Assembly: GCF_036324505.1 (NCBI RefSeq)
Contig: NC_086368.1
Span: forward strand, 9,985,421 to 10,049,420
DNA length: 64,000 nt
Source: Eleginops maclovinus
Lineage: Eukaryota > Chordata > Actinopteri > Perciformes > Eleginopidae
Direction: 5' to 3'
The translations under genes were made by a program, and so were the position numbers. Below the pieces are notes generated by a model that worked only from the letters and a program-made list of their open reading frames with translations, ran no database searches and was not told the origin of the DNA. Of this stretch, positions 1-12,160 are shown piece by piece. Within the stretch, counting starts at the first letter, position 1. Each line of letters opens with the position of its first letter.

Positions 1-3000
1 ATATAAATAAAATGTACGTCTTACAGTACCAGGTCACACTGGCTGTGCTAAGCGGGCCTTAGTAGGTCTGCCGGACACCAACACATAAAGATTTCCCATA
101 ATACTCACTGGTCTAGCACCTCTTGGCTAGTACCAGCGGAAAGAGGGCGTGGGCAAGCAGTGATTAACACTCAGTTAAACACAAGGTCTCAAATAGGTAA
201 TGGAAGGGATGAGGAGGATATTGTCCAACATTTAGATTGGCCTCATAAAAAGAATGCTTGGATAACAGATACATTTGCAACGTTAGTTTTTTGGTCATGC
301 TTACATACCTGTCCTGTGTCCAGGCCTCTTTCACGATGTGATTGTGGAGGGGCATGGCTGATGTGTTAAGAGGTTACAGCACATCCAGCCTTTGGTCTTA
401 ATAGGAAACATTAGAAAGAGGGTGTACTGACAGAAGGATATACAATGCAATGTATTAGTAGATACATATAATCATGAATCAAGCTCTCACCAAGGAGTGT
501 GTGTTTTCTGCCGTTTGTTTGTCCCCATCCAGCTTGTGAATGCCGACAAGGCTCCATACACATCCTGTAGCCCACAGAGGGGTCACATGACCCGGCTTCT
601 AAGAGGATTTTTAACAAAGCAACAGGTTTCCCGTCAACAACGCACCACCACCAGCATGCCTGACCCTTCAAGTGGGATTACTCTAATCAGCTGCTCGCCA
701 TCTGTGAGCAATTGTAAGGAGGTTCCCAAGAAACAGAAATATGGCTCCAGTGTAATTGCACCTCACTGGGGGAAAGTAAAACTGATTGAGGTAAAACAAA
801 ACAGAAAACACTACTAAACCGGAGATAAAAATGCACATCCATCACAAGTTTGGAAATGAGAGAGGGCTCATAATGGCAAGGAAGTCTATGGTTTGGATTT
901 CAGATAAAGACATTTAATAAAAAATCTCTTCACTTTAACAATCTCCATTTGCTCCAAATTAACTGCAGAGTGGCAGTTCATTACAAATAACATTGTAAGA
1001 GTGATGAAGGAATATGTTTGAAAATATGATATGTGATTAAAAAGAAGCATCAGAAATGTCAGTATAATAAAAGTGTGATTTCTTCAGTCAACCACCAGAT
1101 GTTGCTGTACCCCAAGAGACAAAAAACACTGCAGGAAGCAGCTGTGAGGCACCAGGGGGCACACAGAGATGCTGTTACTCACATATTCTAAAAACTAAAG
1201 ACATAATGCACATGGTAATATATATTTAAAAAAAAACTAATTATCTGTGGTACGGTGGGTTTCTACAACCTCAAACCCTTCCTGTCCTGTCTGTTTGCAG
1301 TCTGTAAGCTCACAAAAGGAGATGGCAAGAGAGTTTACACAGCTCAAGTGAACAACAACACATGTGATAGGAAATAAAGCAGGAAAAGTAATGTGTTTTG
1401 TAGTTTTATAAGGCCAGGTCCTTTGTCTCTCCACATCACCGTGCTGCTCACGCTGTCCAGTCTGCTGACTGGTGAAAAGCGGTCTAGACTAATGGCTTTG
1501 CTGGCAAATCTGCAAACGCTTGACAGTAACATGTCAGTTGGCAGGCAGCCTGAGGAAGGCCAGCGACCTCAAGGCAGCAGCGGAGGAGCCATCAAGATCT
1601 TAAAGAGACAGAGACTTCAGTGCCTTTCTCACCATATACTGTGTTCCCAATCCATTTTTATGTCAGTTGTGTTTTATTACTGCGAGCAGGATGGTAAACA
1701 TTGTTGAAGCAAGGAGAAGCAGCGGGAGTATAGCTGAGAGGCTGTAAAAGCAGCTCTTACTATACCAACAACTGTAACAACAAGCCTGACTGAAATGAAA
1801 ACACATCAATCAGAGTTATGGTGAAACAGGGACCGTTCAGAGCAGTTGTACAAACACTAAGCCAAAAAGAATTATGGTAAATACATAAAGGTAGAGCTTC
1901 CAGTGGCAGGGTCCAGTGTTTTATGAGTGGGTATGATGATGATATTTTAGTTCACCCATGGGTTGAGTGCTGAAACAGAACGTCGTTGAGGACGTGAACT
2001 CTGTGGCACTTTGGAGCCGGTGAATCATCAACTCAGAAAGGGCCCGTATCTCAGGAAGGACAAACAATGAAGACGAAACAGGAAAACCTGGGTTTAATGA
2101 GTCTATCCCCAATAGAGGCATTGTTTGGGGAAGGTAAAGGGGGTTCAAGAGAAGACAATGGGTCATGAATGGAAAGATGCGAGTCCAGTGCAAGAAATAG
2201 TCTCTTGGGTTGTAGATCAAATTAAACTCTATCTTATACTGATGATTAACCAAGGACACATCCTTAAATGGAGATACTACGTTACTATTCTTACTGCTTT
2301 TAATCCTGCTGAGGCAAAGTACAAATGTTGACCTATGATTCGCACTAGTGGGGCAATGGATATCCAATTAAAAAGGGACAGCTCTACAGACTCAGACTTT
2401 GCTATACTTTAAATATCTGCTGGGCTTCTTTTTCCAATACAGCTAAGATACTGTTAATACTGTAAACACTTCTTCAGTTTTAAAGTACGTGAGTAAAGTA
2501 ACAATCTCCATTTGTCATCTTTGGACGATCCAAAAAGTTTTTTTTCCGAGACCAAAATGTTGGACAATCAGACCTAAATATACATGGACATGGAAAAAAA
2601 TCAATAGAAGAAATTGTTTTTCTAAACATTGGGATATCAATAGTACTTTATGAAGTAAGGTGTGGCTTCATCAAAACTTAATAATAACAACACAATGCTT
2701 TAACACATTCATTTGTTTGAGTATGTTTGAACCCCTTGTGGGGTCCTTTTGTATCTTCTGCTCTCTCAGAAGCTAGAATATCAAGTTTATATTCCTCTCA
2801 CCACAAAATAATTTGTTGTTAGTACACATGTGGTCTTGGACCAAAGGGTTGGCTTCGTGAGAAGATAACGAGACAACACTAAAACAAAAGTTCCCCATGA
2901 AGGTTCAAGCAGGATCGTGTCAAATATAATTAATAGCAGATTGCAAACATCCTTTCACTCCGTTTGACAAAAGAATCTGCTCAGCATCATAAAAGGGGAT

Positions 3001-6000
3001 CGTAATATTGCTTTACAGTACAACACATGGTGCATGATTTGCCCTTAGTGACCCATAAGAACTGAAGTACACAATGACTGTTCTGCTGACATCACTCCTG
3101 TATTGTGAACAGGCTCTCCACTGGATGGTCCCAGTAGAGAGACATCAGACGCTGGCGCCACGAAAACTATTAAGAACAACTCAATCTTCATAAGAACACT
3201 AACATAGATGCATTCCAATGTGTGTGAATGCATCGCACATACACACAAACGCGTGTGATTGCAGGGCTGGATGAGAGCATACTTGTATGATATTTGGACC
3301 ATTAAGGGCTAATTAAAGGAATCCTTCACCTCCATAACTCACATTTAAATATCAGTGACTTACCCTTTGTACCTTTGAATTAGCTTTTTCACATGCCTCG
3401 ATTGTGAACAAAGAATCAATGTATAGGAATCAGAAAATCGTTGAAGTTCTTGAATGAATGGAAGTAAATGGGGCCTGGGTGTGGCAAAATGACATTAAAA
3501 CATCTGCTTAACACCTTTCACATAACCAGTCTAGGTCTCAATAATCAGTTACTTTTAAATCACAGGCATATTTTCTCAAACTTTACTAATTAAAACTTGC
3601 ACAGACGAGAAGGGCCTGTATAATCATGAAGGTTGAGAGTTTGTATGATTTCAACAGCTGGAAGAGCATGTTTTCACAAAATGTCCAGTGTGGTCTTTTT
3701 TGCATCCTGCTTGTACAGTATGCTGCTTATTATAATTGAAAAGAGAACTGTGTTTTTATAACCTCTGAGAAGGCGCAGTTGCTTCTGATAACTTGTAAAG
3801 CTTAGAGCGGTCATGTGATCTGTACCCTTCCCATTGCACAGATAGCTGTGTGAAGGGTCAGTGTGTTTCTGAAGTGCTGACAGCTTTTAGACGATAGGGA
3901 AACAAAGACGGTCTTCATTTCAGAAAGTTTGAATAATATTCTACTTTTTTTGCATGATTTACACTTTTACTGTCATCACTCCTGTTATTATTTAACTTTT
4001 GGCCGCACTGGGGTAAGAAAAAAATGTGTGTTGGCAAATACTATTTCACACAGTTCTCCTTTCTGCCTGCTGCTGGCAGTACACAATGCTCAGAGAACCT
4101 CAGTGTCCTCTATATGACACCTGCACAGAGAAGCTTTACAATAGTGTGAGCAGCGGGAGAGATTACCTTTGGAATATGAAGATAACACTAGAGACAGTTA
4201 AAGCGTGTTTGGAACATAAACTTTTGTGCACTTTACATCATCAAGTGCATTATTTTTGTAGGGCAAATGTTGCAGGTTAACACCATGCATGAGAAACAAA
4301 TCTTTAAAAGTGGTGAAAAAGAGACAACTTGGAAGGTTAGATGAGAATCCCTAAGCAACTCAAAGCAGAAATAAAGGCAGAAGCTTGTGTGAGCTCTAAC
4401 ACAAGCACAGTGAGCCCCGTGAGGGCTTGACACACATCTGAAATGGAGGACAAAGTATCCAGGAAATAGTGCTGTAGTTTGCATTTCCTATTCTCTAGGT
4501 GTCTGTGATATAGAGGAACGCCTTTTCACAGTGATCCAGAGAGCCGTGGATCCCTTAAAGATGAGCAGATGCCTGAGCTGGCACGAGGTGGCATTACCCT
4601 GAGATCAGAGAGTAAGAGTCCTGGGAGCGGTCACTGCCCCGAGTCCCTGAGAGGCGGGAGAGAGAGTACAAAGAGCCAGCGCTCCCCTAGCAGACTTGTC
4701 CCCTGCGTTTTTTCTGAAACAGGCAGTGCTTTTTTGAAACCGTGCCAATGGAGGCAGACCCGAAACCTTGCAGCTGAAACTTTTACAAGCTCAGTGTTCG
4801 TGATCAGGAAGAGACAGACACAGAGTTAAGATTTGTTAGCAGCTCCTCTCCTCTACTCGAATCTGCTGTCTGAGATGTCAGTACAATGATTCATGCTTGC
4901 TTTTTTGTTTAATTAAACTATCAATCGTTGAAGGATAGGAAGAGTTCTTGAAAGAAGACTGCATGAAGAGGATAAAGGGTTTAAAGTTTACATATGGACA
5001 TAGTTTCTTTAAAAGAAAATGAAGAGTCAGTGACGTCACACAGGAAGCTGTCTTGGATATTGCCTGAGGAAAGACTTTCTGCGGCACTCTGTAGCGTGGA
5101 AACATTAAAGAAATGAAGTCGTGCTCTGTTCAAGACTACCACATTGGATTATTTTAGTGTATTCCTTAAATGTGTTGGAGAAAGTCTACGTCAAACCTTT
5201 TTGGGGATTTCTTGTTCGCAGAGATTGACCCTTTCCTTGCCCTTATCTCGCTTCAGAGCTCCATGACACAGACTCGAGGATAACTACCCGTTTAATCTGT
5301 TATGTTGACAGTAAACACTGTTTTCTATTCAATATTTCACTCAAATTAAATCAGAACCTCAGGTGTTACAATTCCTCTCTAGCGACTCAGCAAAAAATAT
5401 GAAAAGAACCACAGGCAGGTGCAGAACAACTAAAGACGTTCGGAGTAACTACTGCAAATGGGAACTCTGAGGCATGTACTACCTGGGAATGGTGCCAACT
5501 GCTGACAAAAGGCTTAACTGCACGGAGAGAAGCCTCTAACTCATTTACTTTGAAATGCTTCAGGAATATCTGGCACTGAGTTGTTTGACCAACTTTAGAT
5601 AAATCTGTCAAACCTTCTGGCTGTGTTTCAAGAAAGCATGTAAGTATCACTTCAGTTTTTTGGTTTTTTTTACCCGAGCTTATTTCACTGTCTATTTCCC
5701 CTCCCTCCCTCCCAGCCCCTAATCCTACTGTCAAGTGAGATGTGTTTTTGATGACGCATAATCTACAGTTCATGTGACTGATCCCCTTTATGTGGCGGTG
5801 AGTTAACTCTATTAACTGTGAGTTCTCCTTTAAGCACAACTCATTCAAATTGTATGCATATTACGGGTGGATGTGATATCTTTACTAGAGCCGTGTAAGC
5901 ACACATTTTTGACTTCATGATTTCTTTCCCTGCGTCTCTTTCTCCTTGCTGTTTCTGCCTCTTGGCAGCGGGGCTAAAGTGGGCAGGGAGAGAGGAGGGC

Positions 6001-9000
6001 ATGGCCCAGAATCTGCTCTCAAGCCCCAGCCCCTGTTCAAGTGGGGTTGCTGGTACACTGCTCAGCCTTTCCCTTGTCTTGCAGGCGAAAGAGAGGGATG
6101 TGGACATTCTTGTCTGCTTCCTAACCCGCCTTTTTTTTTTTTCTCGCCGCCAACCTGGCCTTATTCTCTGAGGGTGAACACAAGCCCGACCTGTACAAAA
6201 AAACTCACCTCCAGGTATTTCTAATTTTTAATTCTGCTTCTGTTTAGGTATTGATACTCGCCTTTGTACTGAAGCCTCCCTTTATTCCTTTCTTTTGCAC
6301 TTCCTTTACGGTCACCTTCCATACTGTACACGTGTCTGCTTTGCACTGAACGCAATGCCTTAATCTCAAACGTTTCAGTTCGATTAATACACACTAGGAT
6401 TTACTTTTAAATACGGTCGTTTCGTGGTTGGAATGCATTCAGTAATGATACAAAGCATTTTAATATAGTTACTGTAACGATCAGTGTGTTTACACAATAA
6501 TACACATGCCCCGAGTCAAAAGCAGTTTTAGTTGTTGTGTTCCTGCCTCTTAAAGTACAGGACTAGTAAAAAACAACATTTAAGTATAATTTACTGAAAG
6601 TCAGGGCCTTAAGACACTATGACTCGGCACCTCGAGCAAACACATTTCTCCTCATCAAAAGTGATAATTGCCTCTAAGTTTCAAAGAGGAAATTCTAGGC
6701 TGAGATAAAAGGCATTTAGCCCTTTTGATTAACATTTCAGGTTCTGTGTTGCAAGGTTGCTACGAAGGTGCGAGAAATTTGCAACAGAGGCAATAAATAA
6801 TATCCTCTAGCTATACTGTGACTACTGTTCATCATTTATTAAACCACAGAATGAAAAGTATCCCACAAAGCTAGAGTAAGCATCTTAAAAATATCTGTGG
6901 TTTGTACATCACACAGGCAAATCGTATCACTTCTTGACTTGGTCTTGAACCTGTTCACAAACCAGTATGAACCAGATCCCTCTGTTGCAAGCATTGTTCT
7001 ATACATGAAGGGGCTTGCATTGTAAGATTGCAGGGTCTCGGTTTTAGATCAAGATAGTTTGGTTTGTTTTTTCTAACCACAACAGGCACAAAAGCTCTAA
7101 AAACAATACTAAAATGTGTATATAAACAAAAATAACTCCTTTTTTTTACTTTACAGATTGCGCTCATACTGTATATCAACTGACCATTCTTGTTGTGGAC
7201 TGATTGCAAACATTTTGGCATACGATACTTGCTGTGCAGCTGTGTGGTTTTGTTTGCATACAGTCGAGTCAGCATTTGGGTTTGTGTTTAAGTGTGTGAT
7301 AAGGGCAGATTGTGGCTTACTGTACACATAAGGCGAATGAAGGGGGGGGGGGAAAGGGGGAGGGCGCAGTGAGGAAGGGCAGTAAGAGAGAAAATTAACT
7401 TATTTCCTCCTCCCCCCCAGTTGTCCTCACATGAACTTGCTTGATGACATGTTGTTTGGAAAGCCATATCCTCTGCTATTTGCGCTTCTCTCCTCCCCTT
7501 GGTTCGATTGACTCTGTGGTTAACAGGATCAAAGTCTATTTTTTTTGGTTGTTGCTTTTATACCACATACACACATTCAGCTCTTCCTGTTTGATAGCAA
7601 AACAGAGTCATGGGCTATAAACAGCATTTGATCTGATTATTTTCACATTTATAACTACAAGGTTCAAACCTTTTGAGCAAATGCCATTAGAGATCTATCT
7701 TGAGAATAACTTCGGAAAAGTCCAGAGTTCTAATGGAGCCTTGCATTTATCTTAATGCGTGAAATATTGAATTGGCAGGTTTCCTGTGATAAAATACAGT
7801 CACGTATGACAATAGCTTACTTAACTTTCGAACATTCTCCTGAGATTGTCTAAGCTTGCAGCAATGTCTTACAATTAAGCTGCTACACTTTGAGTACAAA
7901 AAGAACACATTTTGTATGTTTTCATTGTGATATTACATTTGCAACCATAGAATTTACAAAATATACCTTGGTTTAACTACAAATTAATTTAGTATTTACC
8001 GTTTATATAATACAATACAAAAATGTAGAGGCTTAATTTGAATACTATGTAAACCTGTGTGAGAAAAAAGGAATGTCTAATGTAGTAAAAGCCCAACCCT
8101 TTTGGAGTAAGGGTATTTGAACATTGCCCTTTATTCAACAAGCATTAAGTAGAAGCAGCAACAGTACAGTATGCTGGGGAGTAAGTTAGATCTTTCGTTC
8201 CTTTTTGTGAACTACTGCATAGGTTTACTTTTTCAGGCCTGTAACAAAAGGAAAGTCAAAATCAAACAAAAAAACTCAGTTCCTTGTCACAGGTTGCACC
8301 AATGAGGTGTATATTTCTTATTCTTAAGGGGATACAAGCAAATAAAGTTTCCGGTAGACTAGACAACAGTTGTTTAGACATATGACAATCTTTTTTCCAA
8401 AACACAAATGTGCTAATTTTAAAGTTTTTTAAATTGTATATCCCTCAAACCCTTAAAATGTCAGTGCTTAAAATGTGCTAATACTTGAACAGAAAAGTAC
8501 TGGAGTACCGGAAAGAAAAAGAGGAACTCAATAGGATAGAGAGTCAGATCAGGAGCATGGAATTTAAAACTAAAGAAAAAACGTTGTGGTTAAATTGTAA
8601 ATTCCCCCAAAATTGTAGAATGGAGTAAACAAACAGGAACTGATTGAACACCTGCATTTCCATGAGGAACAACACTGTCTCAGTCAAAGCACCAGAGAAG
8701 TTGTATCCATTCTCTCCACACATTAAAATCAGTTCAGTGTATACTGAAACTTTAATGCACTCAACGTCAATCCGTGTTTAAACATAACAGCAGATAGGAT
8801 TACTCTTCTGGATTCAATTTAGAAGTAGTTTGTGTAATAGAACATAAATGCATAGCTCGGTTATTTGGTGCTCCATTGACATCACAATTAGCTTATAGTG
8901 TATTGATGTTCTGAATAAAGATGTCAGGACACATGTCAGCTGCCAAGAAGAAGTAAACTTGTCCAACATAAAGACAAAGTCCTCTTATTCAATTGATTTT

Positions 9001-11726
9001 TCTATACCACACCTAGCTTACAGGGCAAGGAAGCTATGCCACTATACCTTATTGTGAGGTATCATAGCCTGTTTCTGACATGGCATCGTCTCATTGCTTG
9101 GCTGCCAATACTCTCCTCCCCCCTCAGTGATGGGTTCTGCCATGCTGCATCCACGACATCACCCCCTTTTTGTCTCATTGAGATTCTGCTTGGCACGCAG
9201 ACAATGCCCATTTCTTGGCACCAAATATTGGACAGAGCAGCACTACAGAAACAACCTCAGTCTGTCCCTCACAGTCGTCCCTCGTTTCCGTCGATCATCA
9301 TGGACAAACGCCAACTAGTAAAGGGTATTTTTTGCGTGTTCATCTACTATATTCTCAGTTTGTTCGGCGCCTGTGCATTTGACAACACGGATATCTTTAT
9401 TAAGTTGAACGTTTACCACTTTTAGACAAGCAGCTACAGGCATCTTTATTTAAGGCATCTGTGAATATACGTGTCGGTGGTATGTTTATTGGGACATTGA
9501 TTGTTCCAAGGCTTACATGAAGGTCATGGATTTATAATACTATTCCTTCATTATACTCTGAAACAGGGCAGCCATTTTCCTATCATCTGCAGCCTGGGGA
9601 CTGGCTTACTGTCAAAGGCAAACCATCACACCAAATGGGAACATTTCAAAAAAATAAGAACATTTGCTTTGGTTCTTGGATCAAAACCTACCCACACTTG
9701 ATCGTAAAGGAGGTACTAGTTGGGGTTTAGATCTAGCAGCTTTGGTTTAAATGCATTCACAAACAGGATAATTGGAAACAATCAAGGTAAGAATGACTAA
9801 AAAAGTGCAGCAGTCTGCATGCCTAACTGGCCTGTGGTTGTGTCATGTATTCTGCTTTGGAATTACAACTTCTGTTTAAAGTTATAGTAGCTGTAGACTG
9901 AGTAGTGTTAGGGTTAGGGTTAAAGAATGTCATGTTAGCTAATCTGATATTATTTCCGTAATCTGTATAACTAAAGATGGATAAGCACACATCTCAAACC
10001 AAATAAATGTTTCTAGAAGTTTTAATGCATCAGCAGCAAACACAGTAAAGGTCCACCACCACAGCAAATGTTTATAGCCCACACAACTTTTCCTGTTTAA
10101 AAAGTTGAATCCACTTGATTTCACTTCATCCTCTTTGCGTTGGCGAGGCATATAGAAGAGTTTGATACCATTTACTGTCTAATTAATTCAACATCTCAAT
10201 TAAGGCCTCACACTCGCCTATGCCCTTGTGCCTTTTCATTCTGCCCCAATGTGCATGCCCTGGCACCATAGCCGAATAGCCTGCCAAAACAATTCAATCA
10301 CTGTCGGCATTAATTAGGCCAAAGAGAAATTCCGAATGTTAATGACCTGCCCAACCGCTTTTCAGCCACCATGGTTCACATGCTAATTTATGCAAAGCGC
10401 CCTGGCTTTTGCATGGGTTGACCATCGTTGTCTACCATAACAGTGTCTGGGCTCAGTCCGCTCAGCCAAAGTATGGCTCTGTCGGGGACCAGACAGCTCG
10501 GCCCAGCTTGTGTCCCAGACTCTGCTGGCACGGTAAACAGACTCCCTTTTCAATGGACTTTAAGTGGCTTTCACACGGAGCAAAAAGGGCAATATTCTAA
10601 AGTCAAACCTTCAGCTCCCCTATTAAAAGACCTCAAGCGAAAACAAAAAATCACTTGCAGGATATCTTGGCACGCATTTAGGAATCAGCAACAATCAACT
10701 CTGTGAAGTAATTTATGAACAAGCATTTCTTTTAGCCAGTCTCAACATCCCCTCTGCTATTCTTTGAGGGAAAATAAACAGTATTTCTTCTGGATAGGGG
10801 TTGGAAGGAAGAGGCAGAAGTTAACAGGTTGCACCACAGATGTTTGGTACTGGTGCCAAACGACTTTCTAAGATGGCCGAGGTACTGCCATTTTCCATCG
10901 TTCTTCCTTTGCGTTCTGGTTGTAGAGACAGAAATGACTGAACTGGGTGAAACATGCTTAAATTATGCTCTTTTTTTTTTAAATCATTGAGCTGAAGAGC
11001 CAAGTTTTAGAGTCAAATAGGTACTGATACTTGGCACAACTGCCCTAAATGATAAACCTTTTTCATGAAAGTAAGCACTCTGGGTACTACAGAAGTGTAT
11101 TTTCTATTTAAAGTACTGATCATTAAGAAAGCAACATTTATTTTGCACATCTCAAGTATGCAAAAACGTGGGGGTGTATCCGATCACCTGTTGTTCTTAA
11201 ACACTGGCAGAATACTCTTTCTGAGAGCATTGCAAGTGGTCAGACACTGAACAACACTTACATAAACACAGTTGCACTGTCGAGCTAGTTGTAAGTATGG
11301 TGAACTGACCATTGAGTTCACAACTCAGGCTGAAACGTGGTAAGCATAGAGACTGAATGCACCTAGAAGGTAATTGCTTATCAAACTTTTTAGAAGTATA
11401 GCTAATTCCATGGTGCTGGGGTTGTCATTTGAATAATGTTGTTTAACAGTTGTTATTTCTGCATGCTATTTTTGATATTGCAGCAGCTTACTGCACCCTA
11501 GATTAACAATTAAATGTCGAAATCCGTTAACAATCATAGGGAATGTATTTTAAAGTGTGAAATACAACAAGGACAACATGCATTAAAACCTTCGCATCTT
11601 GGACTGTTGAAAATACTTTTCATCAACTGTTTGCCTCAGGTGGATGTAAAAGATAACTTATTGTCTCTTTGTTTTTGTCTCACAGTTGGACCAACTAGAT
11701 TTCTACTGCTGCCTGCAAAAGTATCT
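1..11726. other. gene-poor stretch upstream of the let-7 pair
   Basis: No open frame here shows a recognisable protein family; the longest (5387-5848, 153 codons, minus) has no domain-like sequence. Visible items are a GC-richer patch at about 4500-4860, a TGACGTCA palindrome at 5031-5038, a possible spliced noncoding exon at 6085-6214 (pyrimidine-rich acceptor ending TTGCAG, donor CCAG/GTATTT), a G-run at about 7342-7366, a two-unit TTAGGG stretch near 9908 and a moderately GC-rich block at 10240-10560 that could be a conserved noncoding element. If these belong together they would be parts of the let-7 host transcript, but this is inference. Confidence 0.5.
5031..5038. promoter_or_regulatory. 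palindromic CRE-like site TGACGTCA
   Basis: A perfect 8-bp cAMP-response-element palindrome is seen. It lies just downstream of the GC-richer patch at 4500-4860, which could be a promoter of a plus-strand noncoding transcript. Function is not shown; an 8-mer can occur by chance in 64 kb. Confidence 0.25.
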
Positions 11727-11820
11727 GTCCTTAAGGCTGAGGTAGTAGATTGAATAGTTGTGGGGTTTGTGTCCTCCCTCTGAGATAACTATACAATCTA
11801 CTGTCTTTCCTAAGGAGACA
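11727..11820 (+). ncRNA. let-7k: let-7 microRNA precursor (let-7k-like)
   Basis: A hairpin is visible: the 5p arm at 11738-11759 has the let-7 seed GAGGTAG and reads like let-7a except that the G-T at positions 12-16 is changed (TAGTAGATTGAATAGTT ending). This matches, from memory, chicken let-7k. The 3p arm at 11789-11810 begins CTATACAATCTACTG, the usual let-7 star. The base of the stem pairs GTCCTTA(A)GG with CCTAAGGAGAC. The mature RNA would enter Argonaute and repress developmental-timing targets. The terminal loop has TGAGATAACTATAC where many let-7 precursors carry GGAGATAACTATAC, so the usual LIN28 GGAG site is changed by one base; a GGAG remains at the stem base. A good splice acceptor (TTTTTGTCTCACAG) ends at 11685, so the hairpin may lie in or beside an exon of its host transcript. 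The second let-7 hairpin follows in the same orientation. Confidence 0.93.
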
Positions 11821-12067
11821 GGTTGATCTGCTGTGAAGCCGAAGCCTGTATGTTCATGGGAGGCTCTGTGGATAAAGGAACTCACGGGTACATGGAGTAT
11901 CGTAGATTAAGAGATAACGCGTTTTCCACCTTTGAGAAAAGACTGCAACACAATAAAGACTACATGTTTGCCAGATATAATGATGGGTCTTGTCAAATCT
12001 AATAACAACACATACTGAAGTTGGCATGTAGAATAAAGTCTTGATATTTGGTGACAGGAGTTGAGCC

Positions 12068-12160
12068 TGGCAAGGTGAGGTAGTAGGTTGTATAGTTTGT
12101 GGGATGGAGTAAATCCTACTTAGGCGATAACTATACAGTCTATTACCTTTCTTGAGAGGT
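12068..12160 (+). ncRNA. let-7a: let-7 microRNA precursor (let-7a sequence, let-7j-like star)
   Basis: The 5p arm at 12076-12097 is identical to the canonical let-7a mature RNA (starts TGAGGTAGTAGG, ends TTGTATAGTT). The 3p arm at 12131-12152 starts CTATACAGTCTATTACC, which differs from the let-7a star and is closer to the chicken let-7j star as remembered. The loop carries a GGAG (within GATGGAGTAAATCC), the zinc-knuckle binding motif of LIN28. It lies 338 bp downstream of the other let-7 5p arm, same strand, so both hairpins are probably cut from one primary transcript. Paired let-7 genes are typical of vertebrates. Orthology to chicken let-7j/let-7k is an inference from sequence plus linkage to adenosine receptor and kcna10 genes. 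Confidence 0.95.

Noticed and set aside
5387..5848. 153-codon frame on the minus strand
   Set aside because: No domain, no splice partner; crosses mixed low-complexity sequence. Such a length can occur by chance in 64 kb.
9908..9922. TTAGGG telomere-like units
   Set aside because: Only two units; too short to be an interstitial telomere.
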